A stretch of DNA of 21,360 bases from Proteromonas lacertae. Taxonomy: Eukaryota > Sar > Bigyra > Opalinata > Proteromonadidae. Within the stretch, counting starts at the first letter, position 1. The number at the start of each line of letters is the position of its first letter. The notes under the pieces were generated by a model. It was not told the origin of the DNA. It ran no database searches and saw nothing but the letters and a program-made list of their open reading frames with translations. The DNA is taken from positions 1-21,360 of the forward strand of contig NGBS01001303.1 in the NCBI GenBank assembly GCA_002245135.1, written 5' to 3'. Shown here piece after piece: positions 9,495-19,070 of the stretch. A program made the position numbers and the translations under genes.

Positions 9495-9935
9495 TATTAA
9501 TTTTATGTTTTCAATAGTTTTTAGCGTAGGATAATAGAAATAAAGTGTATAAATAGATAAGTAGCTACCTGTTCTACCCCGGCAGGGTAGCTACTTTATA
9601 TAATAAGAAATGTATTTCTATGTAAGTAAGTAGCGTGTCCTGTGTAGCCTAGCTAGGAATTAGTGATTAAATAGTGCGGTGGCCAAGCTACAGAATGCGT
9701 TCTTACTTTTTTTTCATTTATCAATTTATTTATGGATTTATATAGTGTAGTTAAAAACATTCAAAAGAATTTAAATAGTGTCAAAAATATATATTTAAAG
9801 AATTATCTGCAATATTCTATATTTTTTACTAAATCGAAATTCTGACGTGAAACTGTTGTTATAAACAGAAAAAAGAAACAGTTTTGATTTTCCTGGTATT
9901 TTAGAAAAACCTTTTTTATCAAAAAAAATATAAAT
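9495..9935 (+). other. intergenic stretch with two hairpins
   Basis: No gene. A perfect 11-bp stem, AAGTAGCTACC at 9559-9569 with GGTAGCTACTT at 9586-9596, has a 16-base GC-rich loop. A second weaker stem pairs TGTAGC (9643-9648) with GCTACA (9687-9692), and a T8 run follows at about 9709. TGGCCAAGCT inside the second stem resembles a polymerase III A box but no B box follows, so a tRNA is not called. The last 200 bases are AT-rich and presumably hold the promoter of the next gene. Confidence 0.5.
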
Positions 9936-10415
9936 ATGTGTGCTTCAGTAAACTTTGCTTTCTTTTGTTCATTTAGAAATAATGAAGATTATTTAGATAA
10001 GTGTATATGTGGAACATGTAAGTTTTACTTATATTTTAACCATAATATAAGTGCAGTTTTAGATAGCCTATTACCTAAGGAAGAGATAAAGTCTTATAAT
10101 GAATTCTGTGCTATTTGCCATCAAAAGATGTGGACAAAGTATAGTGATAAGAGATATTATATGATGCTTTTCGATATTAAACCATCAGTAAAACCAAGAG
10201 GATTAAATAGACATTATTTTGCAGTGTTTGATAAGTATATTGAGTGGTTAACACTACCTGAAGGAATGGGAAGTGTTCATTTGAAGAAGAATCCTATGTT
10301 GAAACATTATGTAAAGAAGAATTATATATTTGATGATAGTGATGATGATGAGGAAGAAGAAGCACAAGAAGAAGTTAAAGGAAACAATGATCAAACTACG
10401 ATAAACATAGTCTAA
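9936..10415 (+). CDS. unrecognised element protein with Cys clusters and acidic tail
   Basis: A 159-residue protein from an ATG preceded by an A-rich stretch. CICGTC near residue 24 and CAIC with a following His near residue 68 could together bind one zinc, although the spacing matches no finger I can name. The middle is mixed (RYYMMLFDIKPSVKPRGLNR). The C-terminus has an uninterrupted Asp/Glu run (DDSDDDEEEEAQEE). It lies between the peptidase gene and the convergent minus-strand block, with about 135 bp of AT-rich DNA containing several AATAAA-like signals before the converging stop codon. The frame looks whole. No function is assigned. Confidence 0.65.
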   Translation: MCASVNFAFFCSFRNNEDYLDKCICGTCKFYLYFNHNISAVLDSLLPKEEIKSYNEFCAICHQKMWTKYSDKRYYMMLFDIKPSVKPRGLNRHYFAVFDKYIEWLTLPEGMGSVHLKKNPMLKHYVKKNYIFDDSDDDEEEEAQEEVKGNNDQTTINIV

Positions 10416-10550
10416 ATTTTAAAACGAATCTCTATCTTAAAATGATTTGGGACAGGGTTTAAAAATATGCGTAATTTAATAAAAATCACATAATATAATA
10501 AAAATATAATAAATTTTATAATAAACATAATAAAATAATCATAATAAAGA

Positions 10551-11435
10551 TTAAAAGAAATCTGTAACACCTGTATCTATATAGTCTGTAAAGAATGTTT
10601 GCCTTGGTATTGCTAAATAAGGTTGTTGAGGGTAACCATTTACTATTATATGTAAATTAGGTTGATTATTATCATTTTGTAATATATGATTTATTTGAAA
10701 ATAAGGTCTATTAGTTAATGTATGATATGTATTTTTATCATTTGTAGCTCTTATAGGGAATGACTTCCCACTGTATACTTGTAATACTTTATTATAGTAT
10801 TGTTGTAATAAACCTTCTCTACCAGGCTCAGCTTTTATAAAATTTTGAGGTTCAAGATATAATTCATGACCATCACATCCTTCATAATTACATGTAAAAC
10901 CATCATATAATTTTATCTTCATAAAGTTTTCAAACATTTCTATTTTAGTAGGTATTTTAAATGTTTTATCATCACTATCCCATATACCATTAATTCTTCT
11001 TTTCGCTGTATAACTAGTATGTTGTTTATGTAAACAATAAGGTTTTGGTACTAAATTTCGAGGTATACTATTAACTGTATTGTTTATTGAATCACATAGT
11101 ACAAGTACTTGTTTATTGATTATATCTTTAATTGATTTCAAATATTCTTCTAATTCTATTTTTTTTGTATCTACTTCTTTAGTAGTATTACTATTTACAC
11201 TAGTTATTATGCTTGATGTTATATCTACTTTATCTTCTGGTGTTATTGATGAAGGTGGTATAGCAACTTTAGATGCAATATCTGTTGCTAATTTAGCTTC
11301 ATCAATTAGATTTATTTTATCAGCAATATCATTAGCCAATTTTGTTTGATCTATGTTTAAATCAATAGTTTGTCTATCCCCAATAAACATTTTTTGTATT
11401 AATAAACAATAAAATAACAAAATTAATAAAAACAT
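10551..11435 (-). CDS. unrecognised element protein with hydrophobic N-terminus and helical repeats
   Basis: About 294 residues if read from the ATG at 11435, whose first 14 residues are strongly hydrophobic (FLLILLFYCLLIQ) and could be a signal anchor. A second in-frame ATG 15 codons on (MFIGDRQTIDLN) would give a soluble protein. Residues 25-90 hold a heptad-like repeat, LANDIADKINLIDEAKLATDIASK in two similar units. The C-terminal two thirds are globular, with a Cys pair (CNYEGC). The gene starts next to the end of the packaging ATPase and is transcribed the same way, so it probably belongs to the morphogenesis block; a fibre, minor virion or membrane protein would fit, but no homology is recognised. 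The frame looks whole. Confidence 0.65.
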   Translation of the reverse strand: MFLLILLFYCLLIQKMFIGDRQTIDLNIDQTKLANDIADKINLIDEAKLATDIASKVAIPPSSITPEDKVDITSSIITSVNSNTTKEVDTKKIELEEYLKSIKDIINKQVLVLCDSINNTVNSIPRNLVPKPYCLHKQHTSYTAKRRINGIWDSDDKTFKIPTKIEMFENFMKIKLYDGFTCNYEGCDGHELYLEPQNFIKAEPGREGLLQQYYNKVLQVYSGKSFPIRATNDKNTYHTLTNRPYFQINHILQNDNNQPNLHIIVNGYPQQPYLAIPRQTFFTDYIDTGVTDFF

Positions 11436-12230
11436 CAAGAAACTTCAGAATGGTCTTCAATCAATATATTGAAGTTAGCTCTAAAAACCTTTTTAACATT
11501 ATCAATATATAAGAAGTTATATTGTGGCTTAGTAACAGCTAAATATAACTCTTTAAATGTTTCATATTCAGGTATCCATATATTCAATGAGTTGTATAAG
11601 TCAAACAAATTTCTGTTACTCAATCCATAAAATGTTAAACAATAATCTACTTGTGATCTTGCTGAAGGTACTATATCAGTAATATATTGACTACTAATTA
11701 TAATTTTTGATTTTAAATGTCTATTTTCTTTCATTAATACTGGTATGATATTAGCTGTTTTCAACTCTAAACTAAGATCATCAAATATTATAATATGTTC
11801 TGCATACTCAATAATTATCTTTGTTTGTATCATCAATTGATTTCATTAACTTCTCTACTAAATTATCTCCTGAATAAGGTTCAAATAATGAATCATTTTC
11901 ATCATAACTAATTTCATTATAATCTAATAACTCTTTAATTGAATCATATATCCTATCTTGTTTGATTGTACCTACGAAAAAATGTACATGTTGTTTTTTC
12001 TTATATTTTGGATCTATAATATGTCTTAATATATTGTATATCAAAGTTGTTTTACCACTATTCTTACGAGCTACAATAAAAATATTGCAGAAAGGCTCAT
12101 TAAAGTAATCATATCCCAGAATTTTCTTAGGATCAAAAGACTCACCACCATCAACAGGTTCAATTTGTATATTATTTATTTTTTCAAATTTAAACATAGT
12201 GTGTGTATATATTATGTAGTGAGAAATCAA
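11435..12230 (-). pseudogene. genome-packaging ATPase, A32/FtsK-HerA type (fossil)
   Basis: Part of the Polinton-like element. The N-terminal half carries a clear Walker A motif (ARKNSGKTTLIYNILRH), and the later part a Walker B-like strand (HIIIFDDL) followed by a sensor-like IIISSQY. This order and the length of about 260 codons match the packaging ATPases of Polintons, adintoviruses and virophages, which drive genome entry into the capsid. Transcribed with the capsid genes. Broken, about one break. Confidence 0.85.
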
Positions 12231-12516
12231 AAAATAAAAATAGAAGTCAATAATAAAGTATTATTACTTATACTACTTTTTCAACACCCCTTGGTCCAAT
12301 AATCAATTGTTTACCAGTAATTATGTAGAACTTATGATGAATTGTACTATGGATAATATTTAGCTATCAAATTGATTGATTTGAGCAATCCAAAGTAACT
12401 TTTAAATCACATTGCTAAGTCTTTACCTGCTCTTAATTTTAATTCAGTTAATCGATCAGTACTGAAATTTAGAACATCAAAAAATGTTTTGGGAAATGAA
12501 TGATATATTACATTTA
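12231..12516 (-). other. coding-like remnant between ATPase and capsid genes (fossil)
   Basis: No open frame of useful length, but short minus-strand stretches have coding-like composition. They may be the relic of a small morphogenesis gene or the tail of the capsid gene. Part of the element; too decayed to name. Confidence 0.35.
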
Positions 12517-13695
12517 TCAATATAATGTATTTTGAATAATATTTCTCATATATTCCCAAGTTTGATATTTTGCAGGATATAAATAATCAGGTGTATAAAC
12601 GAAATCATTAATTTGCCATCTTATTCTATCTTGATTTTGATCAAAAGGAATAGGATCTCTTTTATATGCATCATTATAATATGCTCTGTACAATATAAAT
12701 TTAACATAACTTCCATATGCTACTATTAATACTGAAGTTATAGTTAAAAGTATTACTACCTGGAATTGGATCTTTAGTGATTTGAACTATGTTAAAATCA
12801 GTAAAGTCAATAGGATGATGAGTTGAATAATTAATGGTATTAGCATTACATGTTGGATCTTTATTATAACAAATGTAAAGTCTAGGGATTAATAATTTTC
12901 ATTCCTACATGTTGTTGCCATGAATTAATCCAAACAGAACCATTAGCTATGATGAAGCCAATTCATTATAGGAGCAAATGTGAATTGAATATAAATGACT
13001 TCACCAAAATAAATATCATTCTTCAAAGCTAATATGGTATTATAGAAATCTGCAAAATGAAATCTACAGTATAGTTTTCCATGTAATATATCTTCTGTTG
13101 TTCCCATTTCTTCCCAATAATTCCAAACACCTCCATTTGCTTTTAAAGTAGAATTAGAATTACATAAAGTTGTTTCAGCTATTTTATTATTTCTAATGCG
13201 TAAGCCATCAAATAAATATTGATAATAATGATAATCTTTTATATCATAAGGATACTGATTGGCAATTGTATGAGCTAAATCTCGATATTCATTATAACTA
13301 CTATCTAAATCACATAGAAGTGTTCCAGTTTTATTGTATACTTTGATAGTTCCAAAATTCATTGAATTCTTTATATTTAAAAAATCTAACATTTTACCTG
13401 ATTTAGAATCAGTTACAGGTGAAATAGGTAATTTCCAATTTCCTGAACCTGAAGCTGCATGATCTCTTTTTTGACCTGTAGTATAATCTAATTCAAATTC
13501 AAAGTAACTTTTAGATAGATTAACACAATTATCACCAGATATTTCAAATGTAATAGCATCACTGTTTGAATTTAAAGATAAAACAGTCTCATTTCTGCTT
13601 TGGTTAGATGTAACTAAAATATGATTGTAGACAGGTATATAAGCTGGCACAATGCTTTCATGTTTTTGTGAATTAGGTACAGCAGTGATTAACAT
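12517..13695 (-). pseudogene. major capsid protein, double jelly roll (fossil)
   Basis: Starts at an ATG (MLITAVPNSQ). The N-terminal part has the strand pattern and the NLSKSYFEFELDYT segment typical of Polinton-type major capsid proteins, which build the icosahedral shell from trimers. Later segments are rich in aromatic residues and beta strands, as expected of the second jelly roll. Placed between the minor capsid gene and the ATPase, the usual morphogenesis neighbourhood. A TTTCTTGNNATTTTTRA motif lies 34 nt upstream of the start. Broken, with several breaks in the distal half. Confidence 0.75.
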
Positions 13696-13729
13696 ATTTT
13701 ATGTTATTTTTTAAAAATCAAAAAAATGC

Positions 13730-13746
13730 TTAAAAATAGCAAGAAA
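13730..13746 (-). promoter_or_regulatory. shared upstream motif, capsid gene
   Basis: Reads TTTCTTGCTATTTTTAA on the minus strand, 34 nt before the capsid gene's ATG. The same 17-nt pattern precedes the genes at 16535 (+) and 21064 (-). Presumed promoter element of the virus-like element; no experimental class is recognised. Confidence 0.5.
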
Positions 13747-13750
13747 TTTA

Positions 13751-14723
13751 TTAATACAAAATAATCTCAAAATAAATAGGTAAGTTATTTAAATCAATTG
13801 CATAACCATCTTGTTGAGAGACTGATATATTCATTCGTTGATATTCGTGATATTGCATCTTTTTAGTTGTCCATTCAATTTGTGGATTAGTGAATGTAGT
13901 ATAATCTGCATTTATATCAGTTACAGGTATATTTGCTAAAACCATTGAATTCTCACCACTATTAACCCAGTCACATCTAATTTGTATGAATGACACCCAT
14001 AGTAAAGAAGGCTGATTTGGTAACAAATTAGAATAATAATTAAAATCTTTACTGAAATATGCATCACTTAAATGATTTGCATGATAAATTGATATACTTT
14101 TATTTATTTCATCTAAACCAAATAACTTATATGCTAAGTTAGGGAATTCCATACTAAAGTCTGTAAAGTAATATTTTCCGAAATGAGTAATATAATTAAA
14201 TTGTAACTTTAATCTATTTTCTGAAGTTTTTTCAAATTGAAATACATCTGTTTGATCATTTACTTTATGAAATGGAAATCTATTTGCAAAATCTTCATCT
14301 GGTAATGGTTCCACTCCATTATCAAATGCATAAAAAGTAAAATCTAAGAGATTTCTAGCAAAAAAATCTAACAATTCTTTTCCTGTATATTTTCTTTGAG
14401 GTATTTTAATATCAATAGTTTTATTATAAGGACCTAATTGGTTTTCAGGGAATGCCCATTTTATTGGATTTGTTCCATCTGGATTAATGCAGCCTATAAT
14501 AAGTAAAATTAAAGAGTATATGATCATTTACTTCATCTTGTATTGTATAGAAGTTATTTGGTATAACTGCAGTAATTAAACTCATATATTGATATTTTTC
14601 AGTTATAGTTGGAGTATTAATACATCTAACCCATTTATTAGAAAATTTTGAATCATAGTCTGATGTAGTTAAGAACAATGATCTTCTATTATTTATAACA
14701 TTATTACCATCTTTAGGTTGCAT
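13751..14723 (-). pseudogene. minor capsid (penton-type) protein (fossil)
   Basis: About 320 codons, starting MQPKDGNNVINNRR. The segment SLITAVIPNNFYTI is characteristic of the single-jelly-roll minor capsid (penton) proteins of Polintons and virophages, which occupy the five-fold vertices. Later beta-rich segments (YFTDFSMEFPNLAYKLFG) agree. It lies directly upstream of the major capsid gene on the same strand, separated by about 55 bases, as is usual. Broken, about one break. Confidence 0.75.
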
Positions 14724-14800
14724 TATGTTTTATAATTGTTGAGAAATATTAAAATATAATTTTATTTGAATTATTCTTTAATTTATATATTGTTATATAT

Positions 14801-15798
14801 ATGCAACCACAACCACAAGCTAACAATTCAAATGATGATGAAGAAGATGAACCAACAGATGATGATTATGAAGATGAAGAAGATGAAGATAATGTACCTA
14901 TTGATATGAGCAGAATAAGACATAGAAGAAGACATAGAAGGAATCAAGTCATACCATTTCAAGATATAAGCGAAGATGATTTGAATAACTATGTGAATCA
15001 AGAAGTGAAAAGATTTAACAAAGCATTGATTATGCAATATAGACTAATTCCTATAGGTTGGCCTAATCATGAGTTTAATAGAATATATAATTTATATGAT
15101 GAACATATGAAAATGTTTAATTGGTGTAAGAATTTATTTGTAACAGGTCCTTTTGCACATGGTAAACCATTAGAAGCTTATAATCCAAAATTAGCAGGAA
15201 ATGAAAATTCTGCTAATGCAAGAGAATGTGGAATATTTAAAACTCGTATAGCAGATGGTATTGATAAATTGTGTATGGCATCTGATTTTATATTACAAAG
15301 AAATCCATTTGTTGTTTTACACCCAAAAGAGAGAATAGGTGTTACACAGCTTGAAAATAGAAGAATTAAAAAACTCATTATGAAATTGATGAAAGACATC
15401 CAGAACCAGAAAATGATTTTAACATAATGAATAATGAACATTATAATAGTGCAGCTGAAATAAGAGCGGAAAATGTTATGCAAAATAGACATGATAATAT
15501 GGTAAGAGGAGTATTAGTAAATGCAGACAATGGAAGTAATGATAATAACAATAATAACAACAATGAAAATAATAACAACAATGCAAATTATGATATAATT
15601 AGCTTTTGTGATTCTCTGAAAGATAAGATAAAGTTCTACATAGGTCGTTTAATGAGAACTAAATTTTGGTATTTAACAAATCAAAAAGAAGAAACAGCTT
15701 ATTCAATTGCGTTAATCATATACAACTGTGTAACTGATTTGTATATATTAGCTTTATATTACATACCAATATTAAAAGATAAGTTAATATATGTATAA
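14801..15798 (+). CDS. unrecognised element gene region: acidic/basic protein and Asn-rich protein
   Basis: Begins at an ATG divergent from the minor capsid gene, about 77 bp away. The first part has an acidic run (DDEEDEPTDDDYEDEEDEDN), then a basic cluster RHRRRHRR suited to nucleic-acid binding or nuclear import, then a mixed, probably globular part (IPIGWPNHEFNRIYNLYDEH). The second part has a long Asn run and ends in a hydrophobic segment (IALIIYNCVTDLYILALYYI) that could cross a membrane. The region is read in two adjoining frames, so it is either two close genes or one gene with about one break. Its last codons and stop fall in copy 2 of the 3'-end repeat. No family recognised. Confidence 0.55.
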
Positions 15799-15974
15799 CC
15801 GTAAGAATATCACTGTAGGTGGGTAACCCGTACCAGACTATTCTTAGGTGCCTTCTACAGGTAAGAATAAGCGATTTGAGTGTAAATTAGTTTTTGGCAC
15901 GGGCTATACTGGAGGAAGCGGTGAATTTAAATTTCTTTATATATTTTTGTGTATGAGTAATTTTATGGGTTAAA
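15786..15974 (+). repeat. 3'-end repeat, copy 2 (candidate structured RNA)
   Basis: Gap-free partner of 9306-9494. Here too the repeat supplies the final Ile-Tyr-Val-stop of the gene before it. The ATTCTTA / TAAGAAT hairpin, its alternative upstream partner and the CTGTA / TACAG complementarity are all unchanged. In the outer stem, copy 2 has one extra C-G pair (CCCGTACC / GGCACGGG) and one A-C mismatch, whereas copy 1 has the A-U pair and one A-G mismatch. The flanking sequences on both sides are unrelated between the copies. Confidence 0.75.
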
Positions 15975-16052
15975 AGTTTTTCTTTTGTTTTTTTGTATAT
16001 AATTTCATTTAACTTTTTCTTATTGTTTTTTATCAATCATAATTTCAAAAGA

Positions 16053-16406
16053 ATGTCAAGAATTTGGATCGAGAATGTTAATATAGAAGATAGAAATAAG
16101 CGTGAAGATGAAGACTTTGAAAGAATCTATGCAATCATTGAAAGTGAAGTAGCTAGAATAGTAGCTCAACCACAACCACCATCACCTCCAGTAGTAATGT
16201 GGTATACATCTGATACAGCTGATGAGGATGATAGAAAGTATGAAGAATGGTGTGCAATTCATAAACCAACTAGAGTAGCACAAGCAACTATACGCCCTAG
16301 AAAATGGGTTGATCCTGAAGAAGAACGCAGAAAAACCAAGATGTTAAAGCGTTATGGCATTGATGAAAAAAACATCATTGAAGAAAGACTAAGATTTCAT
16401 AACTAA
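16053..16406 (+). CDS. small charged element protein, unrecognised
   Basis: A 117-residue protein from the first ATG of the frame (MSRIWIENVNIEDRNKR). It is rich in Glu, Arg and Lys, with a proline stretch (QPQPPSPPVV) near residue 47 and a Trp-containing core (RKYEEWCAIHKP). A basic motif follows (RPRKWVDPEEERRKTKMLKR). It is probably soluble and largely helical at both ends. It is the first gene after the 3'-end repeat copy 2 in a run of plus-strand genes. No homology recognised; the frame looks whole. Confidence 0.6.
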   Translation: MSRIWIENVNIEDRNKREDEDFERIYAIIESEVARIVAQPQPPSPPVVMWYTSDTADEDDRKYEEWCAIHKPTRVAQATIRPRKWVDPEEERRKTKMLKRYGIDEKNIIEERLRFHN

Positions 16407-16497
16407 TTCTTAAATCATTGGTTTTAATTGAATTTTTGTTATTTGATTGGCTGAATAGAAATAAACATAATATTACATAATTCTTTTCATTCGTAAA

Positions 16498-16514
16498 TTT
16501 CTTGCGATTTTTGA
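16498..16514 (+). promoter_or_regulatory. shared upstream motif, zinc-finger gene
   Basis: Reads TTTCTTGCGATTTTTGA, 20 nt before the ATG at 16535. It matches the motif upstream of the capsid gene and of the gene at 21064. Looser TTTCTT..ATTTT-like strings also precede 16053 and 17751. Confidence 0.5.
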
Positions 16515-16534
16515 AATAATCTACATAAATTAAA

Positions 16535-17119
16535 ATGAGTGATTTACAAAATGAACTCGATGCTAGTATTGAAAAACACTTACAAAAAGGTGAAATGTAT
16601 GAGAATGATATGTCTGAAGTAAAATCATTAATTATTAAAGTATTTAAGGATATGCTGGATGGTATGTATTCTGTGATTGAAGAGTATGAAGATGATCCAG
16701 AATGGAGTGAACAACCAGGTGATGATATTGATATAACAATGGAAGAAGAAGAAGTGAAGGAAGAAAAACAAAGCGAATCTAAACCTAAAAAAAGAAAGGA
16801 TATAACAAAGTCAGATTCAGATTCACAGATATGTAGTACTTGTGGTAAGAAGAAAGCTAATGATGAATTTGGTTATAAGAGTGAAGGTGTATTCTATAAA
16901 TCTTGTACAGAGTGTAGAAATAAAAAGAAGAGAAGATATGAAGAAGTAAAGAAAGGAAGTGATAATAGTGGAGAAGATAAGAAGCGTAAAGTAGAGAATA
17001 GTTCCACTGCCGAGGGTCGACCAAAGGTAGATATTGCTAAAGTAGAAACACCTACAAGTTCTATCCCGGGGGTAGCTACAGTAGATCTAACTACATCACC
17101 TACTTGTATAATTAATTAA
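16535..17119 (+). CDS. zinc-finger protein with acidic N-terminal half
   Basis: A 194-residue protein from an ATG at 16535. Residues 1-80 are acidic and helical (DMLDGMYSVIEEYEDDPEW), then comes a basic cluster KPKKRKD suited to nuclear import. A four-cysteine zinc finger follows: C100-x2-C103 (CSTCGKKK) and C124-x2-C127 (CTECRNKKKRR), with the aromatic NDEFGY between. This pattern of a knuckle, Phe/Tyr and a second knuckle followed by basic residues is common in short HNH-like and zinc-ribbon proteins of giant viruses and phages. The C-terminus is low complexity (Ser/Thr/Pro). A DNA- or RNA-binding regulatory role is inferred. The frame looks whole. Confidence 0.65.
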   Translation: MSDLQNELDASIEKHLQKGEMYENDMSEVKSLIIKVFKDMLDGMYSVIEEYEDDPEWSEQPGDDIDITMEEEEVKEEKQSESKPKKRKDITKSDSDSQICSTCGKKKANDEFGYKSEGVFYKSCTECRNKKKRRYEEVKKGSDNSGEDKKRKVENSSTAEGRPKVDIAKVETPTSSIPGVATVDLTTSPTCIIN

Positions 17120-17184
17120 CTTTTGGTTTAAAAATTCATTTTTATATTTCTATGCGTTTTTATATATAAATAATTTCACATAAT

Positions 17185-17568
17185 ATGCCATATAATACAT
17201 CTTTAGTTATGTTAGGTGATATGAAAGATACTTTAAATGGTTTGAAACAAGAACTGTATATTTTATTAGGTTGTGTAGTTCTATGGGTTCTTTATAAATG
17301 CAAGAGAATATGTGCATGGTGTTATCATAAAGCCTGTCCTCCAGAATTAAGTGAAATATTAGCTGAGCCAGAACCTGCTGTTCAATTAGCATTAAGAAAA
17401 TCTACTATTGTTTCTGCTATTCCATTTACTTTAACACCTGAAAATAGTAGAATAAATTCTAGAAATGCTAGTGATAATGAAGATGAAGAGCAATTAGAAA
17501 CAGAAATAGAAATTATTCCTATTAATAAACCTGAGATTGAAATTCAAAAACCAATCATAAATATTTAA
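17185..17568 (+). CDS. small single-pass membrane protein, unrecognised
   Basis: A 127-residue protein from the ATG at 17185. One hydrophobic segment of about 16 residues (LYILLGCVVLWVLYKC, residues 24-39) is followed by a Cys/Lys/His-rich patch (KRICAWCYHKACPP), then an acidic, proline-containing tail ending in repeated I-E-I/K-P elements (INKPEIEIQKPIINI). The charge pattern suggests a membrane anchor with the tail on the cytosolic side. Only about 65 bp separate it from the zinc-finger gene. No family is recognised. The frame looks whole. Confidence 0.6.
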   Translation: MPYNTSLVMLGDMKDTLNGLKQELYILLGCVVLWVLYKCKRICAWCYHKACPPELSEILAEPEPAVQLALRKSTIVSAIPFTLTPENSRINSRNASDNEDEEQLETEIEIIPINKPEIEIQKPIINI

Positions 17569-17750
17569 TTTTATATATAGTCTTTTTTTCGTATTTGATT
17601 TTGAAAGTTGTTTTTTTTGCACCCCCTTAAAAAATTACATAAAGAAAAACCGTTTTTTTCATTCACACTTTTCTTACTCATTTTCAGTATTTTATTTTTT
17701 TCATTTTTTTACTTTAATAGAAAATTAATTATTCAATCATTCAATCAAAA

Positions 17751-18930
17751 ATGCCAGCAGACAGAGTCAAACAACCAACCAATTCAGAATTATGCTCCCA
17801 GCTCCCATTAAAGGGACAGGCTTATGAGTTCTATCAGAAAGTAAGTCGTAACATACAGCATTTAAAGACATTTTGCGATGAAATGTATATTCAAAGTTTG
17901 GCTTATGATGACAGCAAAAAATCAAAGAAGAAGCAAAGTCCACCACAATTCAACTATATCGAATTAGAGAAGTCAGCTACAGCAGTTTATTATTGCTTTT
18001 CATGTAAGTTTGATAATCAGAAGTTAATTCCCATCAAACATCTAGAGACATTAGATCAAAATGAGTATATGAATTTATACTTTAGTGACGATGAGATGAA
18101 GAGTATAGTAAAACCAAATGTAAAACCGATTAAACCTTTTATTCAACCTCAGTTAAAACAACAACAACAACCACAACAAGAACCACCACCACCAACTGTA
18201 CCTCAAAAACCTAAAAGAGTTTATAAAAGAAGAACTGATACTGTGAAGAAACCTAAAACAAAAGCAGTTATTGATAGTGATGATGAATTAATTCATTTAA
18301 AGAAAAGAAAGATTGTTAAGGATTCTGATTTTGTTGATGAAGAACCAATGGGTATAATTGTGAAAGATACTGAATCAAGAACATCTGCTGATGATTTATT
18401 AAGTAGCCAAAGTCCTACCTTTACACCTCCAATGTCACCAAGGTCTGATACTACACTTCTTGATGTTACTGATATTGATATACTGGATGCTGAATTGAAG
18501 TATTTTAAATGCTGAATTAACTAAAAAAGATGAAGAAAAACAAAAAGAGATAGAAGAGAAAATTAAACATCAAGATGCTGAGAGAAAGAAACAAGAAGAT
18601 GAAGAAAAAAAGAAAAAAAAACAACAAGAAGAAGAAAGAGTTAGAAAAGTACAAGAAGAAGCAGAGAGAAAAAGAAAACAAGAAGAAGCAGAAAAGAAAA
18701 GAAAAGAAGAATTAGTTGTTATTAGAATGCTTCAAGAAGAAGAGAATATGAGACAACAAGAAGAGTTAAGAAAGAAATGGGTATTAGAACAAAAGAGACA
18801 AATGGAAGAAAAGATGAAAAAAGAAAACGATGAATTAGAAAAGAAGATGGAAGAAGAGTTTAAGAAGAGAATTGAAGAAGAGAAAAGAAAGAAAGCTGAA
18901 GAGTTTGAGAAGATGATGAAGAACTTATAA
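17751..18930 (+). CDS. element gene with basic linker and long charged coiled coil
   Basis: Starts at an ATG (MPADRVKQPTNSE) after a T-rich leader. Order of parts: a mixed N-terminal domain of about 110 residues containing YYCFSCKFDNQK; a Gln/Pro-rich linker (QQQQPQQEPPPP); basic and Ser/Thr/Pro-rich segments with repeated DSDDE-like acidic spots; and a long C-terminal stretch made almost only of Glu, Lys, Arg and Gln, a typical single alpha helix or coiled coil. The region uses two frames, with about one break. A shorter frame at 17608-17811 is treated as a shadow. No family recognised; a structural or scaffolding role is guesswork. Confidence 0.55.
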
Positions 18931-19070
18931 GTATTAATATATATACTTTAAATTTGTCTGGTTTATGCTTTAATCCATATACTTGAAAAAGCACTTTGAA
19001 TTCATTACTTTGATAAAAATTGGTGTTTGTTTAATATGTAAAAAATAACATAAATAAAAAACATAAAAAA

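Noticed and set aside
9643-9714. Possible tRNA or polymerase III gene (TGGCCAAGCT, then a T8 run)
   Set aside because: No B box, no acceptor or T-arm stems, and too short between the A-box-like string and the T run.
11080-11349. Plus-strand frame within 10551-11435
   Set aside because: It is Ser/Leu/Ile-rich and antisense to the helical repeat of the minus-strand gene.
14828-15492. Minus-strand frames antisense to 14801-15798
   Set aside because: They consist of Ile/Phe/Ser-rich strings complementary to acidic and Asn-rich codons.
9306-15974. The two 3'-end repeats as terminal direct repeats of one inserted element (LTR-like)
   Set aside because: Capsid, ATPase and accessory genes extend on both sides of the second copy, both copies sit exactly at gene ends, and no reverse transcriptase is seen between them.
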